Counted from the stretch's first letter, positions 1 through 9,256 are shown. The stretch: DNA of 64,000 nucleotides from Pedobacter foliorum (GCF_013266735.1 NZ_JABSNU010000003.1:434001-498000); one strand, 5' to 3'. Translations and numbers: made by a program. The notes: generated by a model not told the origin, from the sequence alone.

Positions 1-842
1 CTAAAAGCGAAAACTTTGATAAATTAATACAAGGTAAGTCAGCATTTCTAAATGTGCCTTTCTTTATGGCCCGTCAGGTAATCTTCTTAGGTGTATATAG
101 CTTTTTCGCTTTATTACTTGCTAAATTATCTAATAACGAAGATTTAGAGGGTGGCTTAAATTCATACAGAAAAAGCTTTAAGTATTCATGTGTATTTCTT
201 GTGATCTACGGATTTACTACACCAATATTTGCTTTCGATACTGTGATGTCACTTGAAGCACACTGGTTCTCTACAATGTTTGGATGGTATAACTTTGCAG
301 CAATGTGGGTTAGCAGTTTAGCTACTATAGCTATTATCCTTATCCTTTTAAGGAAATCAGGTTATATGGCTTGGGTAAACAACAGTCACTTACATAACTT
401 AGGTCAGTTTATCTTTGGTTTCTCTATCTTCTGGACCTATGTATGGTTTGCTCAGTTCTTGCTTATCTACTATGCAAATATGCCAGAGGAGACAGTATAT
501 TTTTACAAAAGATTTGATAACTATGAGTTCTGGTTCTACCTGAATTTAGTTTTAAACTTCCTTGCACCGTTATTGCTGTTAATGGACAGAGATAATAAAA
601 GACAGGAAAATATTTTATTGACAGTATCGATCATTGTATTATGTGGTCACTGGGTTGATTATTACCAAATGATTATGCCAGGAACTGTTGAGGAACACCA
701 TGGTTTTGGTATTATTGAAGTTGGTACTGCAATAGGTTTTGTAGGTTTGTTTACCTTTACCGTTTTAAATGGATTAAGCAAGAAACCTTTGATTGCAAAA
801 AACCATCCATTTTTACAAGAAAGTTTAAATCACCATTTGTAA
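1..842 (+). CDS. actF: Alternative complex III subunit ActF, quinol-oxidising membrane subunit (5' partial)
   Basis: The reading frame is open from base 3 through the window edge to the stop at 840-842, so this is the C-terminal part of a larger membrane protein. At least six hydrophobic segments are visible, and conserved-looking motifs such as SLEAHWFSTMFGWY and HWVDYYQMIMP match the ActC/ActF (NrfD/PsrC-like) family. In alternative complex III this subunit helps oxidise menaquinol and pass electrons to the terminal oxidase. The oxidase subunit genes start 69 bp downstream, the usual Bacteroidota arrangement. Assignment to ActF rather than ActC rests on its position as the last act gene before coxB; the GTG at 54 is not the start because the frame continues upstream. 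Confidence 0.88.
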   Translation, partial: KSENFDKLIQGKSAFLNVPFFMARQVIFLGVYSFFALLLAKLSNNEDLEGGLNSYRKSFKYSCVFLVIYGFTTPIFAFDTVMSLEAHWFSTMFGWYNFAAMWVSSLATIAIILILLRKSGYMAWVNNSHLHNLGQFIFGFSIFWTYVWFAQFLLIYYANMPEETVYFYKRFDNYEFWFYLNLVLNFLAPLLLLMDRDNKRQENILLTVSIIVLCGHWVDYYQMIMPGTVEEHHGFGIIEVGTAIGFVGLFTFTVLNGLSKKPLIAKNHPFLQESLNHHL

Positions 843-910
843 TAGGTGATCTGGATAGGATATAATAAATAATAGTATAATAGAAGTACAGTGTTACTAC
901 TTTTAAGGAA

Positions 911-2152
911 ATGAGTCTAAGAAAATTAATAAGTAATAAAACAATAGCGGCACTAGCAGTGATTGTAACTGCATTTGCAAATACAAGCGCGTTTGCACAG
1001 GCGGCCGCTGCAACCGCTGAGAAACCTGTTGATATGGGGCCGATTTATAAAACGGCAACGTTCTATGTTCTTGCATTTTTACTGGTTTGCTTATTTGTAG
1101 CAATAGTTGGTAAGGCATTAAAGGTTTATGAATTGACCCGTGAGGCTCAAGATAAACCGAAAGGAATTAACTGGGATGCAGTAAACGGAGGTTTATTCGC
1201 CTTGTTCCTTATAGTAGGTTTATATGGAGTATATTGGGAATATACAGTTCATGGAAACATGATCTTACCTGAGGCAGCTTCTGAGCATGGTAAGAAAATC
1301 GATCAGATGTTCAATATTACATTGATTCTTACTACTATTGTTTTCATTGTAACACATATTCTTTTATTTGCTTTCGCTTATTTCTATAAACATAGCGGAA
1401 AAAGAAAAGCTTATTACTATCCTCATAACAATACTATTGAACGTATCTGGACTATCATTCCAGCTTTAGTTCTAACAGTTCTTGTGCTTATGGGATTCCT
1501 TACATGGAGATCTATTTTCTATAAAGTTGAAGACCCTAACAATAAGCCTATTAGTATTGAGATAACTTCATCTCAGTTTGCCTGGGCAATTCGTTATGCA
1601 GGTGCTGATGGTGTAGTTGGTTTAAAAAACTATAAATTAATTACTTCAGACAATGCTTTGGGAATTGATTTTAAAGATAAAAAGACATTGGATGATCAAC
1701 TTGCAGAAGTTATGGTTATTCCAGTTAATAAGCCGGTTCGTTTGATTCTTACCAGTAAAGATGTGATCCATAGTTTTTATATGCCACATTTTAGAGTTCA
1801 GTTGAATACTGTACCAGGTATGACATCATATTTTGAATTCACTCCTACAATTACTACTGAGGAGATGAAAGCTAAAACAAATGATCCTAAGTTTAAATAT
1901 TTGTTCTTATGTAACAAGATTTGTGGTGATGGTCACTACAAAATGCAAAGAGAGGTTAAAGTTGTTTCACAAGCGGAATATGATGCTTGGGTTGCTGAAT
2001 TACCAACATACTTAACTGATGATTTAAGGAAGCAATTTAATTTGCCTGTAGCTTCGGCTCCTGCAACTGAACCAGCTGCTGCAGCTCCTGCTGATAGCGC
2101 TGCAAAAGATACTTCTGCAGTTAAAACGAATCAAATAGCTTTAAAAAAATAA
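911..2152 (+). CDS. coxB: Cytochrome c oxidase subunit II
   Basis: 413-residue subunit II of an aa3/caa3-type heme-copper oxidase, carrying the CuA centre that receives electrons. A signal peptide ends near FAFAQ-type residues at about 30. Four hydrophobic segments follow, two more than the classical two-helix subunit II, as is common in Bacteroidota. The CuA ligands are clear: His287 in VIHSFYMPHF, then Cys334-x3-Cys338-x3-His342-x2-Met345. No CxxCH heme motif is present, so there is no fused cytochrome c domain. The C-terminal tail (about 375-413) is low-complexity Ala/Pro/Thr. It lies between actF and ctaD and is probably co-transcribed with them. Confidence 0.96.
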   Translation: MSLRKLISNKTIAALAVIVTAFANTSAFAQAAAATAEKPVDMGPIYKTATFYVLAFLLVCLFVAIVGKALKVYELTREAQDKPKGINWDAVNGGLFALFLIVGLYGVYWEYTVHGNMILPEAASEHGKKIDQMFNITLILTTIVFIVTHILLFAFAYFYKHSGKRKAYYYPHNNTIERIWTIIPALVLTVLVLMGFLTWRSIFYKVEDPNNKPISIEITSSQFAWAIRYAGADGVVGLKNYKLITSDNALGIDFKDKKTLDDQLAEVMVIPVNKPVRLILTSKDVIHSFYMPHFRVQLNTVPGMTSYFEFTPTITTEEMKAKTNDPKFKYLFLCNKICGDGHYKMQREVKVVSQAEYDAWVAELPTYLTDDLRKQFNLPVASAPATEPAAAAPADSAAKDTSAVKTNQIALKK

Positions 2153-2172
2153 CAATACTGGAATAGCACATT

Positions 2173-4065
2173 ATGTCAACTATATCATTACACGATACAC
2201 ATAACCACGATAGCCATGATGATCATGGTCATCACAAAGAGACTTTTTTAACGAAGTACGTCTTTAGTCAGGATCACAAGATGATCGCTAAGCAGTTCTT
2301 GATAACTGGTATTATCATGGCTGTTATAGCAATGGGCTTATCTATATTGTTCCGTATACAATTGGCTTGGCCGGATAAAAGTTTCCCTCTTTTAGAAACA
2401 TTTTTAGGTAAATGGGCTGAAGGTGGAAGGATTAAACCTGACTTTTATTTAGCATTAGTTACCATACATGGTACCATCATGGTATTCTTTGTATTGACGG
2501 CTGGTTTGAGTGGTACTTTTAGTAACTTATTAATCCCGCTTCAAATTGGAGCAAGAGATATGGCATCGCCATTCCTTAACATGCTTTCATACTGGTTCTT
2601 CTTTACAGCTTGTGTGATCATGATGAGTTCATTCTTTATCCAAACTGGACCTGCAAGTGCTGGATGGACGGTTTATCCACCATTATCTGCATTACCAACT
2701 GCTATTAGTGGTTCTGGTTTAGGTATGACCTTATGGTTAATTAGTATGGTACTTTTCGTTGCTTCATCTTTAATGGGTGGTATCAACTATGTAAGTACTA
2801 TCTTAAACATGCGTACAAAAGGAATGGACTTATGGAAAATGCCATTAACAATATGGGCGTTTTTCTTAACAGCTATTTTAGGTATCTTATCTTTCCCTGT
2901 ATTAGTTGCAGGTGTTGTATTATTAGTATTTGACCGTAGCTTTGGAACGAGTTTCTATCTTTCTGATATTGTTATGGGTACTCAGGTATTGCCTAATGAA
3001 GGTGGATCACCAATTTTATGGCAACACTTATTCTGGTTCTTAGGACACCCTGAGGTATATATTGTAATTATGCCTGCGATGGGATTGTCTTCAGAGATCA
3101 TGTCTGTGAATGCAAGAAAACCAATTTTCGGTTACCATGCGATGATTTATTCATTAATCGGTATCACAATATTATCATTCATCGTTTGGGGTCACCACAT
3201 GTTTGTAACGGGTATGAACCCATTATTAGGCGGTGTGTTTATGATTACCACATTGATTATTGCTGTTCCTTCAGCGGTTAAAACATTCAACTGGTTAGCA
3301 ACATTATGGAGAGGTAATATCAGATTTACTCCAGCAATGTTATTTGCTATTGGTATGGTATCTTTCTTTATATCTGGTGGATTAACCGGTATATTTTTAG
3401 GTAATGCTTCATTAGATATTAACTTGCATGATACTTACTTTGTTATTGCTCACTTCCACCTTGTAATGGGATCTGCTGCAATATTTGGTATGCTTGCAGG
3501 TGTTTACCATTACTTCCCTAAAATGTTTGGAAGATTAATGAGCAGTAAACTTGGTTATTTACACTTCTGGATCACATTTATCTGTGCTTATTTAGTGTTC
3601 TTCCCATTACACTTCTTAGGTCTTGATGGAGTTCCTCGTCGTTATTATGCATTCACTGAATTTGAGTTTATGCAGAAATGGGTTACTGTAAATATTTTAG
3701 TTACATGGTCTGCAATTATTGCTGCTTTAGCTCAGGTTGCATTCTTATTTAACTTCTTCTATTCAATCTTCAAAGGTAAGGTATCATCTCAAAACCCTTG
3801 GGGCGCAAATACACTAGAGTGGACTACTCCTGTAGAGCGTTTACATGGTAACTGGCCAGGTGAGATTCCAACTGTTTATCGTTGGCCATATGACTATAGC
3901 AAACCAGGTGCTGAGGAAGACTTTATTCCTCAAACAGTGCCTTTCTCTCAAACTATGAGCTCAAATATGCCTCATGATTTTGAAGGAAACGCTGAAGCTG
4001 AGCGTATACAAAGAGAATGGGAAGAGAAAGAAGCAGCAGCTACAGGCAAAACAAAATTAGACTAG
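2173..4065 (+). CDS. ctaD: Cytochrome c oxidase subunit I
   Basis: 630-residue catalytic subunit of the heme-copper oxidase, binding the low-spin heme and the heme a3-CuB site that reduces oxygen. The His-Tyr crosslink motif is visible as GHPEVY (His292, Tyr296), followed by the paired CuB histidines in WGHHMFVTG and the heme ligands in HDTYFVIAHFHLVMG. The N-terminus is His-rich (HDTHNHDSHDDHGHHK), a soluble stretch of unknown role that could bind metal. Twelve or more membrane segments are predicted. It is 20 bp after coxB and followed by a strong terminator hairpin at 4084-4127, so coxB-ctaD probably ends a transcript here. Confidence 0.97.
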   Translation: MSTISLHDTHNHDSHDDHGHHKETFLTKYVFSQDHKMIAKQFLITGIIMAVIAMGLSILFRIQLAWPDKSFPLLETFLGKWAEGGRIKPDFYLALVTIHGTIMVFFVLTAGLSGTFSNLLIPLQIGARDMASPFLNMLSYWFFFTACVIMMSSFFIQTGPASAGWTVYPPLSALPTAISGSGLGMTLWLISMVLFVASSLMGGINYVSTILNMRTKGMDLWKMPLTIWAFFLTAILGILSFPVLVAGVVLLVFDRSFGTSFYLSDIVMGTQVLPNEGGSPILWQHLFWFLGHPEVYIVIMPAMGLSSEIMSVNARKPIFGYHAMIYSLIGITILSFIVWGHHMFVTGMNPLLGGVFMITTLIIAVPSAVKTFNWLATLWRGNIRFTPAMLFAIGMVSFFISGGLTGIFLGNASLDINLHDTYFVIAHFHLVMGSAAIFGMLAGVYHYFPKMFGRLMSSKLGYLHFWITFICAYLVFFPLHFLGLDGVPRRYYAFTEFEFMQKWVTVNILVTWSAIIAALAQVAFLFNFFYSIFKGKVSSQNPWGANTLEWTTPVERLHGNWPGEIPTVYRWPYDYSKPGAEEDFIPQTVPFSQTMSSNMPHDFEGNAEAERIQREWEEKEAAATGKTKLD

Positions 4066-4083
4066 CTTATAGTTTATAATATG

Positions 4084-4134
4084 ATGAGGTATCTGCAGTA
4101 GGTAAATACTTACAACAGATACCTCATTTTTTTT
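4084..4134 (+). terminator. Rho-independent terminator after ctaD
   Basis: A 12-bp perfect inverted repeat (4084-4095 and 4116-4127, core GAGGTATCTG/CAGATACCTC) is followed by a run of eight T residues. It separates the oxidase subunit II/I genes from the heme A synthase gene, which begins only 16 bp later, so ctaA probably relies on read-through or its own promoter. Confidence 0.85.
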
Positions 4135-4150
4135 AAATCTAATACATACC

Positions 4151-5215
4151 ATGGTTCCTAAATCTGAGAAGAGATTTATCAGGCTAAACCTTATAACGAT
4201 AGTTGTAACCTTGCTGCTAATTTTAGCAGGGGGGATAGTACGTAGTACCGGTTCCGGCATGGGTTGCCCTGATTGGCCAAAGTGTTTTGATCAGTACGTA
4301 CCTCCAACTTCAGCTTCGCAGTTACCCGCTGATTACAAAGAAAAGTATGTAGCTGAACGCGTTGTAAAGAACGAGCGTTTTGCTAAAACACTTGATAAGT
4401 TGGGTAAAGGACACCTTGCTGATAGTATCAGACATGATGAATCTATTTTACAGCCTGAGACTTTTAATGTTGGGAAAACCTGGACTGAATATATTAATCG
4501 GTTAATGGGTGCCATAACGGGATTTCTATTAGTTGGACTTTTTGTTTATTCTTTTACTTACCGTAAAACAGCAAAGCGTATACTTGTACTAAGTTGGTTA
4601 AATTTAGTAGTTGTTGCTTTTCAGGCATGGCTGGGATCTATTGTAGTATCGACTAATCTGGTTCCATGGATTGTTACCGTTCATATGTTACTCGCTTTAG
4701 TTATTCTTGCCATATTGGTTTATACCTATAATTATGCACAACAAATGCATAAGTCAGTAACAATAGTTATGGCAAAGGTTGTTTGGTTAAAGGTTTTAAT
4801 CTTTTTTGCGATAGTAGTAAGTATACTACAAATTGTTTTAGGGACAGAAGTAAGAGAAGCTGTAGATGCAGTTTCAAAAGCCTTAATGTATAATGACCGT
4901 GAAATTTGGCTAACTAAAGTGGGCAAGATTTTCTCTTATCATAGGGATTCGGCAATGTTGGTTCTAATATTGAACATTATTATCTATAAACTGGTTAAAG
5001 ACAGGTTTAATGGTAAAGCGACAGCTTTGATGGTAGCTAATTCAATAGCAATCGTTTTGATTATTCAGATAGTGAGCGGATTAATATTGTCGAACTTTGC
5101 ATTACCACCTTATGCTCAGGCATTACATATTTTATTTTCAACCTTATTGTTTAGTCTGCAATATTATCTGTATTTGTTGGTTTACAAAACAGATACTTAC
5201 AATCAAGAGCATTAA
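4151..5215 (+). CDS. ctaA: Heme A synthase (COX15/CtaA family)
   Basis: 354-residue integral membrane protein that oxidises the C8 methyl of heme O to give heme A for the aa3-type oxidase encoded upstream. The hallmark GIVRSTGSGMGCPDWPKC is present near residues 29-46, with conserved His residues in hydrophobic contexts (VTVHMLLAL and YHRDSAML). About eight membrane segments are predicted. An insertion of roughly 60 polar residues follows the first motif. The gene is followed by ctaB after 11 bp, the standard heme A biosynthesis pair. The start was taken at the ATG giving MVPKSEKRFIRLN, just downstream of the ctaD terminator. Confidence 0.95.
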   Translation: MVPKSEKRFIRLNLITIVVTLLLILAGGIVRSTGSGMGCPDWPKCFDQYVPPTSASQLPADYKEKYVAERVVKNERFAKTLDKLGKGHLADSIRHDESILQPETFNVGKTWTEYINRLMGAITGFLLVGLFVYSFTYRKTAKRILVLSWLNLVVVAFQAWLGSIVVSTNLVPWIVTVHMLLALVILAILVYTYNYAQQMHKSVTIVMAKVVWLKVLIFFAIVVSILQIVLGTEVREAVDAVSKALMYNDREIWLTKVGKIFSYHRDSAMLVLILNIIIYKLVKDRFNGKATALMVANSIAIVLIIQIVSGLILSNFALPPYAQALHILFSTLLFSLQYYLYLLVYKTDTYNQEH

Positions 5216-5226
5216 TTATATATAAT

Positions 5227-6105
5227 TTGAAACAGTTTTTAACAGATTTTTCTAAGCTCATTAAATTCAGACTTACCTTTCTGGTTGTTTTTTCTGCATC
5301 GGTTACTTTTTTAATTGGATCGCAGGTAGAAATTGCCGGAGTAGTTCCTGGTATAGACTGGACTAAGTGGCTTATTCTGATAGCAGGTGGATTCCTTGTT
5401 ACGTCTGCGGCAAATTGCTTCAACGAAGTAATTGAAGTTGACCTGGACAAGCTAATGACTCGAACAAAAGATCGTCCTATGCCTGCAGGACATATGACTA
5501 CAGGTCAAGGTTTAGTATCTGGATTAGTAATGGGGATGCTTGGAACATGGTTATTGGGTAAACTAAATATCGAAACTGGTCTATTGTCAGTGTTTTCGAT
5601 ATTTTTGTATGCTTTTGCTTATACTCCTTTAAAGCGTAAGTCGCCTATTGCTGTGTTTGTTGGTGCCATTCCGGGAGCTTTGCCTCCGCTTATTGGATAT
5701 GTTGCAGCTCATGGAAAAATAGATGAAATAGCAGTTATACTTTTCCTGGTGCAATTTGTATGGCAGTTCCCACATTTCTGGTCGATTGCCTGGGTACTTG
5801 ATGATGATTACAAAAAGGCAGGGTTTAGATTATTGCCGACTACAAAAAGAGATAAAACAAGTGCATTTATAACGTTTCTCAGCACGTTAATATTGATACC
5901 GGTTAGTTTATTGCCTACATTTTATGGATTTGGGGGATATTATATAGCCGGAGTATCATTAGTTGCAGGATTGATATTTGCGTGGCTAGCGTTTAAAATG
6001 TGGGTTAATATGGATTTGGCAAGTGCAAGAAAGGTAATGTTCTGTTCCTTTTTTTATCTGCCATTAGTGCAAGTGATTTTATTTTTTGATTTTATAGCTA
6101 AATAA
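5227..6105 (+). CDS. ctaB: Protoheme IX farnesyltransferase (heme O synthase)
   Basis: 292-residue UbiA-superfamily prenyltransferase that attaches a farnesyl group to protoheme to make heme O, the substrate of ctaA. The two Asp-rich motifs are seen: NCFNEVIEVDLDKLMTRTK (motif I, near residues 62-80) and DDDYKKAGFRLLP (motif II, near 190-202). About nine membrane segments are predicted. No in-frame ATG lies near the N-terminus; the start used is TTG at 5227, giving MKQFLTDFSKLIKFRLTF, which matches the usual family N-terminus. It lies 11 bp after ctaA. Confidence 0.95.
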   Translation: MKQFLTDFSKLIKFRLTFLVVFSASVTFLIGSQVEIAGVVPGIDWTKWLILIAGGFLVTSAANCFNEVIEVDLDKLMTRTKDRPMPAGHMTTGQGLVSGLVMGMLGTWLLGKLNIETGLLSVFSIFLYAFAYTPLKRKSPIAVFVGAIPGALPPLIGYVAAHGKIDEIAVILFLVQFVWQFPHFWSIAWVLDDDYKKAGFRLLPTTKRDKTSAFITFLSTLILIPVSLLPTFYGFGGYYIAGVSLVAGLIFAWLAFKMWVNMDLASARKVMFCSFFYLPLVQVILFFDFIAK

Positions 6106-6111
6106 TTAAAA

Positions 6112-6702
6112 ATGGTACACACATTAAATAAAGAAGACATGAATTCTTCAACACCTATAGATACCAGACCTAAAAAGTTTGTTATCTGGTTGTTTGTTGT
6201 TTCTTCTACTATTATGTTTGGGGGTTGGACAAGTTATTATATTGTTTTCGCAGCCTCAAAAGGTAAGGGCCACGGATTGGTACTGCCTGATGTTTTCATT
6301 TATAGCACAGCTGCATTATTATGTAGCAGTATTTGCTTATTTCTGGCATCAAGAGCATTAAGAAATGGTCAAATTTCAAAACAAAGATTGTTCTTATGGC
6401 TAACAATTGGTCTGGGAATAGTATTTGGATATCTGCAGGTAGAAGCTTGGTCGTCTCTATATAATAGCGGAGCAGCAATGGTAAATAATAATGCTGCTAT
6501 CTCTGTTATCTATGTAGTTTCAGGTTTCCACTTACTACACATTTTCGCAGGTTTATGTATTGTATTAAATGCCCTTATTGGGGCTTATAAAGAAATGCCC
6601 GTAGAAACGCGCAAGTACCGGATGGAAATTGCTTCTATATTTTGGCATTTTATAGATATATTATGGATATATCTGTATGTTTTTTTACTTTTGAACAGTT
6701 AG
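6112..6702 (+). CDS. Heme-copper oxidase subunit III, first copy
   Basis: 196-residue membrane protein of the CoxC/CtaE family with five predicted helices. It contains the family-like stretch VVSGFHLLHIFAGL and the C-terminal WHFIDILWIYLYVFLLL. The gene begins 6 bp after ctaB and precedes a second, longer subunit III gene. Shorter subunit III proteins of this kind are regularly paired with a longer one in Bacteroidota oxidase clusters. A downstream ATG at 6139 (MNSSTPIDTR) is an alternative start. Confidence 0.9.
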   Translation: MVHTLNKEDMNSSTPIDTRPKKFVIWLFVVSSTIMFGGWTSYYIVFAASKGKGHGLVLPDVFIYSTAALLCSSICLFLASRALRNGQISKQRLFLWLTIGLGIVFGYLQVEAWSSLYNSGAAMVNNNAAISVIYVVSGFHLLHIFAGLCIVLNALIGAYKEMPVETRKYRMEIASIFWHFIDILWIYLYVFLLLNS

Positions 6703-6732
6703 AATTTTTAACAAACTATTACTATTTACAAA

Positions 6733-7440
6733 ATGAGTTCATTATCACAATTAGATCAGGTAAAAACTACTCCATGGAGTGGGGGCCGCTCGCCGTGGTC
6801 AGTAGAGTACGGCAAAATAATGATGTGGTTTTTTCTGGTTTCTGATGCATTCACATTTTCGTCATTATTGATCTATTACGGAGCACAGCGCTTCAGTAAG
6901 TTTACATGGCCAGATCCGGATTTGGTTTTCCAATCTATTCCAGGCATAGCCGATAAAGGTGCACCACTGGTTTTTGTGGGTATTATGACGTTTATTTTGA
7001 TCATGAGCTCGGTAACTATGGTACTTGCAGTAGAGGCCGGTCACAGACGCTCTAAAAAAGAAGTAGTATGGTGGATGGTTGCTACTATTATAGGTGGTTT
7101 AATGTTCCTTGGTTGTCAGGCTGCAGAATGGACGCATTTGTTCCATGAAGGGTTTGGTTGGGGAAAGATTCCAACAATGGAAACCTTACATCATTTGTTT
7201 ACTGGTGAAGTATCTACAGTATCTGCACTTCAGTTCTCAAACCTGTTCTTTACAATTACAGGATTCCACGGATTCCACGTATTTAGTGGTGTGATCATTA
7301 ATATCATCATTTTATGTATGACAATTAATGGTACTTTCGAAAAACGCGGTCATTACTTAATGGTTGAAAAGGTTGGTTTATACTGGCACTTTGTTGATCT
7401 TGTTTGGGTATTCGTGTTTACATTCTTCTATCTAGTTTAA
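6733..7440 (+). CDS. coxC: Cytochrome c oxidase subunit III, second copy
   Basis: 235-residue subunit III with about five to six helices. Visible signatures include WSGGRSPWSVEYGKIMMWFF near the start, a Glu in a membrane context (GCQAAEWTHL), TITGFHGFHVFSGV and the C-terminal YWHFVDLVWVFVFTFFYL. Subunit III stabilises the catalytic subunit. It follows the first subunit III gene by 30 bp and precedes subunit IV by 20 bp, so all are probably one transcript. The N-terminal WSGG(R/G)xSP motif is widespread in Bacteroidota versions. Confidence 0.93.
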   Translation: MSSLSQLDQVKTTPWSGGRSPWSVEYGKIMMWFFLVSDAFTFSSLLIYYGAQRFSKFTWPDPDLVFQSIPGIADKGAPLVFVGIMTFILIMSSVTMVLAVEAGHRRSKKEVVWWMVATIIGGLMFLGCQAAEWTHLFHEGFGWGKIPTMETLHHLFTGEVSTVSALQFSNLFFTITGFHGFHVFSGVIINIIILCMTINGTFEKRGHYLMVEKVGLYWHFVDLVWVFVFTFFYLV

Positions 7441-7460
7441 TCTTTCTCAATTAAAATATT

Positions 7461-7820
7461 ATGTCAGAAATACATACAGATCACTCTCACGACGAGCATG
7501 CACATGGTGAACATGCTGGGTTAGACAAAAAGAAAATATGGCAGGTATTTGGTATCCTGCTTGCAATCACAGTAATTGAGTTTATTATTGCCTTGGTTCT
7601 TATACCAGGTGGTCATATGTCTCAGCACGTAGGTAACTTCGTTTACATCGCATTAACTTTATTAAAAGCATTTTATATTGTTGCATACTTTATGCACCTT
7701 AAATATGAGAAAGTAGGACTTCAGGTTTCTTTATCCGTTGTGTTTATTTTTATCTTTTACTTTATTGTTTTGATGTTAATTGAAGGCGGATACTTACACT
7801 TACATATGCCTTTAGTTTAA
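7461..7820 (+). CDS. Cytochrome c oxidase subunit IV-type protein (caa3-type CtaF/COX4-pro)
   Basis: 119-residue protein with a His-rich N-terminus (repeated HSHDEHAHGEHAG-type residues) and three predicted helices. The sequence LTLLKAFYIVAYFMHLKYE near residues 66-84 is the diagnostic family motif of the prokaryotic COX4 family. It is a small accessory subunit of caa3/aa3-type oxidases that stabilises the complex. Its stop codon overlaps the ATG of the next gene (TAATG at 7818-7822), pointing to translational coupling with the SCO-like protein. Confidence 0.9.
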   Translation: MSEIHTDHSHDEHAHGEHAGLDKKKIWQVFGILLAITVIEFIIALVLIPGGHMSQHVGNFVYIALTLLKAFYIVAYFMHLKYEKVGLQVSLSVVFIFIFYFIVLMLIEGGYLHLHMPLV

Positions 7821-8527
7821 TGAAGGGTACTCCAATAAAAAAAATCTTAATCCTGGTCACCATATTAGCGGTACCAGGATTTTTGTATTATTTACTCCAG
7901 GAAAAAGGGAAAAACAGGTATAAACCACTTCCTATTTTTGGTGAGAAAGTAGTAGCCAGTACATTTCATTCTGTGAGGGGTAATAAAGTGCCGGATACAA
8001 TTTACCATGAGGTTAATGATTTTAAATTAGTTAATCAAAATGGTGATTCTGTTAGCTTAAGTAGCTATAACAATAAGATTTTAATAGTTAGTTTGTTCTA
8101 TAGTAAAGGCGAGGTAAATGGCGCAGGATTTACTACAAAGGCAATGAAGGGTTTTAATGAAACTTATCAGCATAATAAGGCTATTCATTTTGTAGGAATC
8201 AGTATTGATCCTCAGACTGACAAACCTCAAGTGCTTTCGAATTTCGCTAAAACACTTTCCGCAAATGCAGGAAAATGGGATTTGTTAACTGGAGATAGTA
8301 CCCAGTTATTTACATTAGTAAAAAAGGGATTGGCCTTAGATGCGCATCAAGAGCAGATTGGTTCTGAGCGTAAATTTATTCATAGCAATATGCTTGTATT
8401 GCTTGATACTCATCGTCGCATAAGAGGTTATTACGAGGCTACCAGCCGTGAAGCCTTATTAAAACTAGATGATGAAATTAAAGTGTTGTTAGCAGAAGAG
8501 TTAAGGAACTCTAGAGACGGTAGATAA
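7820..8527 (+). CDS. SCO1/SenC-family protein lacking the copper-binding cysteines
   Basis: 235 residues with an N-terminal membrane anchor (ILILVTILAVPGFLYYLL) and a thioredoxin-fold SCO domain (FKLVNQNGDSVSLSSY, VGISIDPQTDKPQVL, FIHSNMLVLLD). SCO proteins deliver copper to CuA through a CxxxC pair and a distal His. Here there is no cysteine in the whole protein: after LFYSK the sequence reads GEVNG, so both cysteine positions (Gly97 and Gly101 by ungapped comparison) are glycine, while the distal His188 remains. The frame is intact and coupled to subunit IV, so this is not a simple decay. It may be a structural or heme-related assembly factor instead of a copper donor; that is inference. 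Confidence 0.88.
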   Translation: MKGTPIKKILILVTILAVPGFLYYLLQEKGKNRYKPLPIFGEKVVASTFHSVRGNKVPDTIYHEVNDFKLVNQNGDSVSLSSYNNKILIVSLFYSKGEVNGAGFTTKAMKGFNETYQHNKAIHFVGISIDPQTDKPQVLSNFAKTLSANAGKWDLLTGDSTQLFTLVKKGLALDAHQEQIGSERKFIHSNMLVLLDTHRRIRGYYEATSREALLKLDDEIKVLLAEELRNSRDGR

Positions 8528-8548
8528 GAAGTTCTAAATTGATAGGAT

Positions 8549-9121
8549 ATGAATTTTAACGATAAGTTTTTTTTAAGATTAATATGGATTGTAACGGCAG
8601 TTGTTTTACTTGTTGTTATTGCATTAAAGCTAATTCCACCACCGGAAAATAAGCCATCGTTCATATATCTGTTTCCTCATATTATTGGAGGTATTAATGC
8701 AACCTGTTCAGTACTGCTTGTGGTATCTTTAATTTTTATAAAAAGAAAGAACATACAAGCTCACAAGGTGACTAATGTAATTACATTTATCCTTTCAGCA
8801 ATCTTTCTACTTTTTTATATCGTTTTTCATCTTTATGAAAAAGACACTAAGTTTGGAGATATAGATCATGATGGTATACTATCGGCAGTTGAATTGGCTG
8901 CTGTAGGCTCTACCCGTTATATTTATTTCTTTATCCTTGCCACCCATATTATCCTTGCTATTATCGTACTGCCATTAATCCTTGTAAGCTTTTTAAGAGG
9001 ATTTAATATGCAAGTGGAGCGTCATAAGAAGATTGTAAGATGGGCTTACCCAGTATGGTTATATGTAGCTGTAACAGGCGTAGTTGTATATCTAATGATA
9101 TCTCCCTATTATAATTTTTAA
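8549..9121 (+). CDS. DUF420 membrane protein (CtaM/YozB-like oxidase assembly factor)
   Basis: 190 residues with five predicted helices. The first is LIWIVTAVVLLVVIALKLIPP and the last WLYVAVTGVVVYLMI. Conserved histidines in or beside helices (FPHIIGGINATC, VFHLYEK, THIILAI, RHKKIVRWAYP) fit the DUF420 family, whose Staphylococcus member CtaM is needed for aa3-type oxidase activity. It is the last gene of the oxidase block and is followed by a strong terminator. An EF-hand-like loop DIDHDGILSAVE is notable at about 108-120 but only a single copy is seen. Confidence 0.88.
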   Translation: MNFNDKFFLRLIWIVTAVVLLVVIALKLIPPPENKPSFIYLFPHIIGGINATCSVLLVVSLIFIKRKNIQAHKVTNVITFILSAIFLLFYIVFHLYEKDTKFGDIDHDGILSAVELAAVGSTRYIYFFILATHIILAIIVLPLILVSFLRGFNMQVERHKKIVRWAYPVWLYVAVTGVVVYLMISPYYNF

Positions 9122-9159
9122 GATATTTTGAGAAGCTGTGTTTAACCAGCTTCTGTTAG

Positions 9160-9192
9160 GCCCTCTGCCCTATAAGGCAGAGGGCTTTTTTA
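9160..9192 (+). terminator. Rho-independent terminator ending the oxidase block
   Basis: Perfect 10-bp stem GCCCTCTGCC/GGCAGAGGGC (9160-9169 and 9176-9185), six-base loop, then a T-rich tract. It closes the ctaA-to-DUF420 transcript. Confidence 0.92.
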
Positions 9193-9256
9193 TTTAATGA
9201 CAGGCTTATTGCGCTTCATTTCCTTTTATAAATGTTTCTTTACCTATATTTGCAAC

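Noticed and set aside
7820..8527. Frameshift explanation for the missing SCO cysteines
   Set aside because: The frame is continuous, coupled to its neighbour, and motifs on both sides of the missing pair are in the same frame.
9197..9256. Upstream start for the small CxxC membrane protein
   Set aside because: It adds a 20-residue leader before an already complete signal peptide and covers the promoter-like TATATTTG.
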